From NCBI GenBank assembly GCA_012036325.1, contig JAAUPC010000093.1, forward strand, positions 1 to 10,885: a stretch of 10,885 nt of DNA, read 5' to 3'. The stretch is from Paracoccaceae bacterium. GTDB lineage: Bacteria > Pseudomonadota > Alphaproteobacteria > Rhodobacterales > Rhodobacteraceae. The first letter of the stretch is position 1. Each line of letters begins with the position of its first letter. Made by a program: the position numbers and the translations under genes. This document shows, piece after piece, positions 1 through 6,004 of the stretch. The notes under the pieces are model-generated. The model was not told the origin of the DNA, did not search any database, and was given only the letters and a program-made list of their open reading frames with translations.

Positions 1-114
1 CGTCGATGACATAGCCGATTGTCTCCCCCGGCGCAGCGGGCTTGCTGCCGAAACTCCAGTCCTCAATAGCTGCGAGCTTGTGTTGGTCGATGTCTCCGGT
101 GACCTGGCCATTGC
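1..114 (-). other. Unplaced contig tip beyond the patatin break
   Basis: The patatin homology read from the minus strand stops at about position 115, and this stretch does not continue it. The minus-strand frame shifted by one base is open to the edge and looks more protein-like than the other frames; it includes the segment DWSFGSKPAAPGETIGYVID. I do not recognise a family. It may be part of another gene joined by misassembly, or a diverged or frameshifted piece of the same gene, although it does not resemble the usual patatin sequence after the GTSAG motif. Confidence 0.4.
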
Positions 115-270
115 GGCCCCGGCCGAGGTGCCGGAAATGGCTGCGATCTCAAGGTCGTCCTCCTCAAGCAGGCGATCAAGCACGCCCCAGGTAAAGGCGC
201 CATGCGCCCCCCCGCCCTGCAGCGCCAGGTTGACACGGCGCGGCGCGGCCTCGGTCACAGCGCCGTCCAT
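115..270 (-). CDS. Patatin-like phospholipase, N-terminal fragment
   Basis: This is the first 52 or so residues of a patatin-family serine acyl hydrolase. The oxyanion-hole glycine motif GGGAHG is at residues 19-24, and the nucleophile elbow GTSAG is at 47-51 with Ser49 as the catalytic serine. Patatins hydrolyse lipid acyl esters with a Ser-Asp dyad; the Asp would lie far downstream and is not present here. The ATG at 270-268 overlaps the end of bdhA by 16 bases, so the two genes are probably translated from one transcript. A bdhA-patatin pairing is familiar in Rhodobacteraceae, where the patatin has been considered in polyhydroxybutyrate turnover; that role is an inference here. After GTSAGA the expected continuation (an MNG/LNG-type segment) is absent and the sequence changes character, so the gene is truncated by a junction or frameshift. 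Confidence 0.8.
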
Positions 271-1034
271 CCGCCGTCAATGCTGATCGTGGTCCCGGTC
301 ACCTGATCCGCCGCCGGGCTGCACAGATAGACCGCCGTGCCGCCGACCTGCTCCACCGTGGCAAACTGGCGACTTGGCTGGCGCAGCAGCATCACCTCGC
401 GGATCACCGTCTCGCGGTCCATCTTGTGGGCCTTCATCTGGTCAGGGATCTGCGCTTCGACCAGCGGGGTCAGCACATAACCGGGGCAGATCGCATTGCA
501 TGTGATGCCTTGGCCCGCCACCTCAAGCGCCACGGTCTTGGAAAGACCCACCACCCCATGCTTGGCCGCGACATAGGCCGATTTGTAGGGGCTGGCAGTC
601 AACCCATGGGCAGACGCCAAATTGACGATTCGCCCCCAGCCCTTGGCCTTCATCCCCGGCAAGGCGGCGGCAGTGGTGTGAAAGGCCGATGTCAGGTTGA
701 TCGCCAGGATAGCATCCCACTTTTCCACCGGAAACTCATCGACCGGGGCCACGAACTGGATGCCCGCGTTGTTCACCAGGATATCGCAGCCGCCCGCCTT
801 CTCGATCAGCGCGCGGCAGTCGGCACCTTTCGACATGTCGGCTGTGATATAGCGCGCCACCACCCCGTGCCGTTCCCCCAGATCCTTGGCCAAAGCGTGA
901 TCTTCCGGCCGGTCGGTGAAGCTGTTCAGCACCACCTCGGCCCCAGCCGCCGCCAGCGCTTCGGCCACACCAAGGCCTATCCCCGAGTTTGATCCCGTGA
1001 TGACTGCCCGCTTGCCCGCCAGTGTCTTGGTCAT
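255..1034 (-). CDS. bdhA: D-3-hydroxybutyrate dehydrogenase (SDR family)
   Basis: This 259-residue classical short-chain dehydrogenase/reductase very likely oxidises D-3-hydroxybutyrate to acetoacetate with NAD+ in the cytoplasm, a step in PHB and ketone-body use. The NAD-binding motif TGSNSGIG is at residues 13-20 and NNAG at 88-91. The catalytic tetrad is Asn113, Ser141 (in LASAHG), Tyr154 and Lys158 (YVAAK). The HGLTASPYKSAYVAAKHG stretch and the C-terminal SIDGGWTAL are typical of bacterial BdhA, and the length matches the family (about 255-260). I chose the ATG at 1034-1032 because AAGGGG lies about 7 bases upstream of it and the family N-terminus starts there; the longer open frame to 1145 runs through the terminator hairpin and is not coding. 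The gene overlaps the following patatin gene by 16 bases. A TTGACG promoter element lies just upstream. Confidence 0.95.
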   Translation of the reverse strand: MTKTLAGKRAVITGSNSGIGLGVAEALAAAGAEVVLNSFTDRPEDHALAKDLGERHGVVARYITADMSKGADCRALIEKAGGCDILVNNAGIQFVAPVDEFPVEKWDAILAINLTSAFHTTAAALPGMKAKGWGRIVNLASAHGLTASPYKSAYVAAKHGVVGLSKTVALEVAGQGITCNAICPGYVLTPLVEAQIPDQMKAHKMDRETVIREVMLLRQPSRQFATVEQVGGTAVYLCSPAADQVTGTTISIDGGWTAL

Positions 1035-1056
1035 GGTCCGCCCCTTATGCTGAATT

Positions 1057-1085
1057 TGCAAAACCATGCCATGCTGCAGCGTCAA
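1057..1085 (-). promoter_or_regulatory. Possible bdhA promoter
   Basis: On the minus strand a good -35 element, TTGACG (1085-1080), is followed after 17 bases by a poor -10, TTTGCA (1062-1057). Transcription would start near 1050, just ahead of the AAGGGG ribosome-binding site. It lies downstream of the strong terminator at 1129-1157, which fits bdhA having its own promoter. The weak -10 keeps confidence low. Confidence 0.35.
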
Positions 1086-1128
1086 GGGAAAGCGCCGCGC
1101 CGCCTTTCCGGCCACCCATCGCCGGGCC

Positions 1129-1157
1129 AAAAAAAACGCCGGCACGAAGCCGGCGTT
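1129..1157 (-). terminator. Strong intrinsic terminator, minus strand
   Basis: A perfect 9-bp stem (AACGCCGGC at 1135-1143 paired with GCCGGCGTT at 1149-1157) has a 5-base loop. Read on the minus strand the loop is TTCGT, and the stem runs directly into eight T residues (the A run at 1129-1136). It is oriented to stop transcription coming leftwards from beyond 1157. No protein-coding gene is recognisable there, so it most likely ends a short non-coding transcript. On the plus strand there is no T tract, so it should not act efficiently on plus-strand RNA. Confidence 0.82.
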
Positions 1158-1204
1158 AAGTCTTTGAGGCAGGTTTCATACAGGCAAGAAACCTATCGAG
1201 CAGT
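1129..1204 (-). ncRNA. Candidate small RNA, about 76 nt
   Basis: The minus strand between bdhA and the yejA-like gene holds a complete small transcription unit. A near-consensus promoter (TTGGCC, 17 bases, TATAAC) predicts a start near 1204. A stem-loop with 7-bp arms follows (AGGTTTC at 1194-1188 and GAAACCT at 1177-1171, 10-base loop). Then comes a short single-stranded linker containing CCTCAAAGACTT, and a strong terminator ends the unit. This 5' hairpin, linker and terminator layout is typical of trans-acting bacterial sRNAs. I do not recognise a named sRNA family. It could instead be an attenuated leader of bdhA. A seven-codon reading frame (1179-1156) ends at the terminator stem but has no convincing ribosome-binding site. 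Confidence 0.5.
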
Positions 1205-1210
1205 AAGGTT

Positions 1211-1239
1211 GTTATAGTCCCCTCTCCGCCGATGGCCAA
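1211..1239 (-). promoter_or_regulatory. Promoter for the candidate small RNA
   Basis: On the minus strand, TTGGCC (1239-1234; 4 of 6 to TTGACA) is separated by exactly 17 bases from TATAAC (1216-1211; 5 of 6 to TATAAT). This is unusually close to the sigma-70 consensus for such GC-rich DNA. The predicted start is near 1204. No reading frame with recognisable coding content follows before the terminator at 1157-1129. Confidence 0.55.
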
Positions 1240-1248
1240 GCTAAAAGT

Positions 1249-1277
1249 TTGAAATACCGTGACGACGGGAATAGGGT
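1249..1277 (+). promoter_or_regulatory. Possible promoter of the yejA-like gene
   Basis: TTGAAA (1249-1254) and TAGGGT (1272-1277) are spaced by 17 bases on the plus strand. The -35 is good; the -10 keeps only the key T, A and final T. Transcription from near 1284 would give a leader of about 34 bases before the ATG at 1318, with an AGGGA ribosome-binding site at 1304-1308. It diverges from the small-RNA promoter, whose elements end 10 bases to the left. Confidence 0.35.
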
Positions 1278-1317
1278 TCCGGGCAAAGAACAATGACTTA
1301 AGCAGGGAAGCCCTCGC

Positions 1318-3137
1318 ATGTTGCGTCTGCCGCTGACGAATCTCCGCCGCCTTGCCATGGCCGCCTTGCTTGCCCTTGCGGCAACCGCGGCCCGTGCCGA
1401 ACCCCAGCATGGCATAGCTATGTATGGCGAACCGGCCCTCCCCCCGGATTTTGTGTCCTTGCCCCAGGCCAACCCTGATGCGCCCAAGGGCGGCAGCCTG
1501 ACGATGGCGGTCAACGGCAGCTTTGACACCCTCAACCCGTTCATCACCAACGGCTCTCCGGCTGAAGGGGTTTCCGCCCTCACGTTCGAGACGCTGATGG
1601 GCCGCAGTTTCGATGAACCCTTCACGCTCTACGGTCTTCTGGCCGAATCGATCACCACCGATGACGCCCGGACCTTCGTCGAATTCACTCTGCGCGAGGG
1701 GGCCCGATTCTCGGACGGCAGCCCGGTGACGGTGGAGGATGTGTTGTGGAGCTATGAGACTCTCGGCACCCTCGGCCACCCGCGCTTTGCCACCGCCTGG
1801 AAGAAAATTGCCAGTGCCGAGGCTGTCGGTGACCGCACCGTCCGCTTTACCTTCAACGTCGAAGATCGTGAACTGCCGCTGATCCTGGGCCTGCGCCCGA
1901 TCCTGAAGAAGGCCGATTTTGACGGCAAGACCTTCGACGCCACGACCTTGGACAAGCTGACCGGCTCTGGCCCCTATGTGGTGGATCAGGTCGATCCCGG
2001 CGTCCGCATCACCTACCGCAAGAACCCTGATTGGTGGGGGGCTGACCTGCCCTTCAACCGTGGCCAGTGGAACTTTGACCAGATCGCGTACGAATACTTC
2101 GCCAACCCGGTCGCAGTCTTCGAATCGGTAAAGTCCGGTGCCATCACCGCCTACCGCGAAGACAACCTTGCCCGCTGGGCCAGCCGCTATGACTTCCCCG
2201 CCATCAGCGATGGCAGCATGGTCAAGTTGGAGGTGCCGCATGACCGCCCCTCGGGCATCATCGGGCTGGTGATGAACACGCGGAAACCGCTCTTCGCCGA
2301 TTGGCGGGTGCGCGAAGCGATGATCCAGATGTTCAACTTTGACTTCGTGAACCAGACCCTCACCGGTGGTGCCGCCCCGCGCATCACCTCTTACTTCGCC
2401 AACAGCCCCTTCGCCATGACCCCGGCACGCCCGCCGAGGGCAAGGTTCTGGCGCTTTTGGAGCCATTCAAGGCCGACCTTATCCCCGGCACGCTGGAAGG
2501 CTACGCCCTGCCCGAATCGGATGGCACGCCCGTCAACCGCGCAGGCCTGCGCCAGGCAACGGCCCTGCTGGAGGAGGCGGGCTGGACCGTCGGCGATGAC
2601 GGAACTTTGCGCAACGTGGCGGGTGAGCCCTTTGCCTTCGAGATCCTTCTCACCATCGGCCAGGACGAAGCCGCCAGCATCGCCGCGATCTATATCGAGG
2701 CGCTGAAATCCGTCGGCATCGACGCCCGCGTGACCATGCTGGACTCAGCCCAGATGAAGACCCGGACCGATACCTTCGACTTCGACATGACCTATATCCT
2801 GCGCACCATGTCGCTTTCGCCGGGCAACGAACAGTCCTTGTATTGGAGCGTTGAGGCCGCCGATACCCCCGGCTCGCGCAACTGGATGGGCGTGAAATCC
2901 CCCGCCATCGACGCGATGATCGCCGCCATGCTCTCGGCCCGGAACCTGGATGATTTCACCATCGCCGCCCAGGCGCTGGACCGGCTTCTGACCGCCGGGC
3001 GCTATGTGGTGCCGTTCTGGTTCGCCGACCGCAACCTGATCGTTCATGGCAGCGGCCTTAAACATCCGGAAACGGTTCAGCTTTACGGCGATTGGGGAAA
3101 TTCCTATCTTCCGGCCCTGTGGTGGTTCGAAGAATGA
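1318..3137 (+). CDS. YejA-like extracellular peptide-binding protein (frameshifted)
   Basis: This is a periplasmic substrate-binding protein of the SBP family 5 (oligopeptide/microcin C type, closest in style to YejA), which would capture peptides for an ABC importer. A Sec signal peptide covers residues 1-27 (RR near 10-11, hydrophobic core, cleavage after ARA). The mature start has the YejA-type NPDAPKGGSLTMAVNGSFDT segment, followed by the family signature LAESITTDDARTFVEF...DGSPVTVEDVLWSYETL. Reading breaks after residue 367, where codons ATG ACC meet a run of four C at 2420-2423. Adding one C restores TPGTPAEGKVLALLEPFKAD and the second half, which ends at 3137. The repaired protein is 606 residues, the length of YejA. 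No yejB, yejE or yejF permease/ATPase genes follow, so it is an orphan binding protein here. The indel is probably a sequencing error in a homopolymer. Confidence 0.9.
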
Positions 3138-3180
3138 CCACCCCGATCCAAGAAACCAACCAAGCATATGAGGCATGCGC

Positions 3181-3297
3181 ATGCGGAAACTGGCACTGAT
3201 CCTTCTGGCACTGACGGCCCTGTCAGCCTGCAACACCATCGGCGGCGTGGGTGAGGATATCTCGGCCGGGGCGGATACCGTGGCAGAGATTTTCTAA
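3181..3297 (+). CDS. Entericidin-like small lipoprotein
   Basis: This 38-residue protein has a lysine/arginine start, a short hydrophobic signal and the lipobox LSAC with Cys17 as the lipidation site. The mature part is only 22 residues (CNTIGGVGEDISAGADTVAE...), matching the entericidin EcnA/EcnB pattern of CNT, G-x-G-x-D and AG. Entericidins are tiny cell-envelope lipoproteins, described in E. coli as an antidote/bacteriolytic pair; single copies are common in alphaproteobacteria and their role there is unclear. The ATG at 3181 is preferred because TGAGG (3169-3173) is 7 bases upstream; an in-frame ATG at 3175 would only add two residues. It lies 43 bases after the peptide-binding protein and ends 6 bases before the convergent regulator's stop codon. 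Confidence 0.82.
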   Translation: MRKLALILLALTALSACNTIGGVGEDISAGADTVAEIF

Positions 3298-3303
3298 GAC
3301 CGG

Positions 3304-3891
3304 TCAGATCAGCGACGTGACCCAAAGGACCGTCGCATCTTCTTCCGACAGGCTGATGACGTTGTGGCCCATCGCCGCATCGTCATATGCCCTGTCGCCC
3401 CGGCGCAGGTCGACCGGTTCAAAGAACTCGGTGTAAAGCCGCACGACGCCGGTCAGGACATACAGAAATTCTTCGCCGTAATGGCGCACCCAGCCGCTGG
3501 ATTCCTCAAAGCTGCGGGCGCGGATCGTGGCGCGATAGGGCAGCATCTGCTTCTTTGGCAGGCTACCGGCCAGCAACTCATGCTCATGGATCACCGTCAC
3601 CTAACGCTGGCCCTCGCCGGCCTTGGTCGCCGCCATCCGGCCGGTGATCTGCGCTTTCGACGGCGGGGTGAACTGTTGGGGCGCCAAAATCGCCAGCCCC
3701 AGCGCCAGCGTCTCTGGCGCCTCATAGGTCGGGCTCATCTCCCCACTAAACTCCCCGCCCACCTCACGGGTCACGCGGATCCTGGTCTTGGGACCGGTCG
3801 GCTGCACCTGTCTTGCGAGAGTGCAGCGCGGCAATCCTTGCAACTGCGACGCAGGGTTCTTAGGCAGGGGAATGCTGTCCCTGATCGACAC
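3304..3891 (-). pseudogene. HTH-cupin transcriptional regulator, interrupted
   Basis: The last 99 codons (to 3304) encode the C-terminal cupin sensor domain of an XRE-type regulator: HEHELLAGSLPKKQM, RHYGEEFLYVLTGVVRLYTE, GDRAYDDAAMGH and a final DATVLWVTS. In this family the cupin follows an N-terminal helix-turn-helix and binds a small effector. Upstream in the same frame, a segment from about 3744 (GEMSPTYEAPETLALGLAI) through TPPSKAQITGRMAATKAGEGQR matches the end of the helix-turn-helix and the linker. An amber TAG at 3603-3601 separates the two parts; a C-to-T change in CAG would explain it. The region before 3744 is open to a GTG at 3891 but no clean helix-turn-helix is readable, so further indels are likely and the start is unknown. 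It is either a decayed gene or a victim of sequencing errors. A GTG at 3600 could start a cupin-only protein, but it has no clear ribosome-binding site. Confidence 0.65.
3801..3827. repeat. Inverted repeat, operator-like
   Basis: GCTGCAC (3801-3807) and GTGCAGC (3821-3827) are perfect 7-base inverted arms separated by 13 bases, so their centres are 20 bases (two helical turns) apart. The site lies 45 bases before the acyl-CoA synthetase start and at the 5' end of the divergent regulator, where an operator for autoregulation would be expected. It could also be chance, since part of it may be coding. Confidence 0.3.
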
Positions 3892-5360
3892 CCGCCCCTT
3901 TCCTGCAGTCCCACAGGTATTCAACCTGGCCGGACATGTATTGGCGGCCGGGCAGGCCGCGCCCGTCAAGCCCGCGTTGGTGATCCTGCACCCAGACCGG
4001 GATCAGGTCCTGACATATGCAGAGGTGACCACCCGGATCCTTGGCTGCGCCAGCGCGCTTCTTTCGAACGGCCTGAACCCCGGTGACCGCGTCCTGATGC
4101 GACTGCAGAACGGCCCGGCCTTTCCAGTTGTCTTCCTTGGTGCCATCGCCGCTGGCCTTGTCCCCGTCGCCACCTCTGCCGCGCTGACCGCACCTGAGGT
4201 CACGCGCCTCGCCGCCCCAAAGCTGGTGGTTGCCAATCACGGGATCGCCCTGCCTGACCACCCTGCCCCCGTGATCGCCCCCGATCCCGGCCTTTGGTCC
4301 ACCCATCCCCCGGCACAATTCCACCTCGGCGCCCCCCAGCGTGAGGGGTATGTCGTCTTCACCTCTGGCTCTTCTGGCCAGCCGGAAGGCGTCTCCCACG
4401 CCCACCGCGCCATCCTAGCCCGCGCCACCATGCACCACGCCTGGGAAGGGTTGTCACCCGACGACCGTCTGTTGCACGCCGATGCCTTGAACTGGACCTA
4501 TACCCTTGGCACCGGCCTCTTTGACCCCTGGACCCTTGGCGCGACGGCGCTGATCCCGGCACCGGGAACCTCGACAGGCGATCTGCCACAACTCCTCGCC
4601 CGATCAAACGCTACGATCTTCGCTGCCGCCCCCGGCGTCTTGCGCCAGATGCTCCGTGGCACTTTCCCCGCCCTGCCTCACCTGCGCCACGCGCTTTCCG
4701 CCGGCGAAGCCCTGCCGCCGCCCCTCCGCGCCGACTGGCAACGCCAGACCGGCACCGATGTGCATGAGGCACTGGGGATGTCCGAACTGTCCACCTACAT
4801 CTCTGGCGCGCCCACCGCCCAGCACCCCCCGGCAGCGCAGGCTACGTCCAGCCCGGCCGCCATGTCGCCAGCCTTGACGACAGCGGCGACCCCGTTCCCC
4901 TCGGCACCTCCGGCGAACTCGCCGTTTCCACCGCGGATCCCGGCTTCATGCGCGGCTACATCCGGCAAGCCCCCGCCCCAGGGCCCCGGTTTGCCGCACG
5001 GGCGACATGGTGACCATCGCCGCGGGCGGCGCCATCACCCACCAAGGCCGCCGCGATGACCTCTTGAACGCGGGCGGCTACCGCGTCTCACCGCTTGAGA
5101 TTGAGGCCGCTTTCCACGACCTCCTCCCCGCTTGCGCCGCGGCCGAGGTTGAGGTTGCCCCCGGCACGAAGATCATCGCCCTTTTTCATGAGGGACCGTG
5201 CAAGGCCGACGCCGCCACCCTGCACCAACGCGCCGAAATCACCCTTGCCCGCTGGAAGCAGCCAAGGCACTACCAACGGGTCGATACCTTGCCGCGCAAT
5301 GCAAACGGCAAGCTGATCCGTCGCGCCCTTGCAACCCTTTACAAAAGCCCAACGCCATGA
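3872..5360 (+). CDS. AMP-binding acyl-CoA synthetase (two frameshifts)
   Basis: This adenylate-forming (ANL superfamily) ligase activates a carboxylic acid as acyl-AMP and transfers it to CoA; the substrate cannot be told from sequence. The ATP P-loop FTSGSSGQPEGVSHAH is near residues 163-178, with Glu where most relatives have Lys. EALGMSE (299-305) is motif A5, TGDM...RRDDLLNAGGYRVSPLEIE is A8, and PRNANGK with the catalytic lysine is near the C-terminus. The frame breaks twice: in the six-C run at 4825-4830, and near 4994 (GCCGCACGG). Adding one C at each restores the readings HPPGSAGYVQPGRHV and RFARTGDMVTIAAGG. The repaired protein is 496 residues, normal to slightly short. The ATG at 3872 precedes the conserved FNLAGHVL; TAGGCAGG lies just upstream. 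Its stop overlaps the next start (ATGA). Confidence 0.88.
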
Positions 5361-6004
5361 TCCGCCTTGATATCTTTTCCGATCCGGTCTGCCCTTGGTG
5401 CTTCATCGGCAAGGCAAACCTTGAACGGGCGCTGCAAGACCACCCGCTCAACCCCTTCGCGATCCAGTGGCATCCTTTCCAGCTCAACCCCGACCTGCCC
5501 CCCGAAGGCATGCCCAAACGCGCCTACTTGGAGGCGAAGTTCGGCGGCCCCGCCAAGGTCGACGCCATCCACGACCGCCTGCGTGAGGTGGCACGCGCCG
5601 CGGGCGTCGACATGGACCCAGACATTCCCCAGCGCATGCCAAACACGCTGAACGCCCACCGGCTGATCCACTGGGCCGGGATCGAAGGGCTGCAGCCCGA
5701 CATCGTCGACCGCCTGATGCGCGCCTATTGGGCCGAAGGCCGTGACATCGGCAACCTCGAAACCCTCGCGGACATCGCGGGCGAAGCCAGGATGGACCGT
5801 GCCGCCACGCTGCGCCTCCTTCACTCCGACGCCGATGCGGAAGACATCGCCGCCCGTGACGCCGACGCCCGCGCCAAAGGCGTGAACGCGGTCCCCACCT
5901 TCCTTGTCGCGCAGCAATACGTCGTTTCTGGTGCGCAAGGCCCAGACCTCTGGGCCCGGGTGATCGCCGAGCTTACCCCTCCGGCCGAAAGCAAACTGAA
6001 TTGA
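5357..6004 (+). CDS. FrnE-like DsbA family oxidoreductase
   Basis: This 215-residue thioredoxin-fold protein belongs to the DsbA/FrnE (2-hydroxychromene-2-carboxylate isomerase-related) group. The redox motif CPWC is at residues 12-15 in FSDPVCPWCFIGK, a helical insertion follows with NTLNAHRLIHWA (97-108), and the cis-proline loop VPTF is at 179-182 with Pro180. There is no signal peptide, so it acts in the cytoplasm, as a thiol-disulfide oxidoreductase or isomerase of unknown substrate. Length and motifs are normal for the family. The ATG at 5357 overlaps the synthetase stop codon as ATGA, and its own TGA overlaps the next gene's TTG as TTGA, so the three genes are probably translationally coupled. 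The longer open frame from 5198 is the synthetase read out of frame. Confidence 0.93.
   Translation: MIRLDIFSDPVCPWCFIGKANLERALQDHPLNPFAIQWHPFQLNPDLPPEGMPKRAYLEAKFGGPAKVDAIHDRLREVARAAGVDMDPDIPQRMPNTLNAHRLIHWAGIEGLQPDIVDRLMRAYWAEGRDIGNLETLADIAGEARMDRAATLRLLHSDADAEDIAARDADARAKGVNAVPTFLVAQQYVVSGAQGPDLWARVIAELTPPAESKLN

Noticed and set aside
1035..1145. N-terminal extension of bdhA to 1145
   Set aside because: The extra residues run through the terminator stem and T tract and precede a well-placed ribosome-binding site for the ATG at 1034.
1156..1179. Seven-codon leader peptide ahead of the minus-strand terminator
   Set aside because: There is no convincing ribosome-binding site and no run of one amino acid codon that would suggest attenuation; it is kept only as an alternative.
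1156..2466. 436-codon open frame on the minus strand
   Set aside because: It lies opposite the yejA-like gene and has no recognisable motifs. It ends at the terminator hairpin by chance.
3298..3305. Palindrome GACCGGTC between the convergent entericidin and regulator stops
   Set aside because: It is only 8 bp with no loop or T tract, so it is not a terminator. A short GC palindrome is expected by chance in this DNA.
3364..4086. 240-codon plus-strand open frame
   Set aside because: It overlaps the cupin regulator on the other strand and the synthetase in another frame, and its composition is shadow-like.
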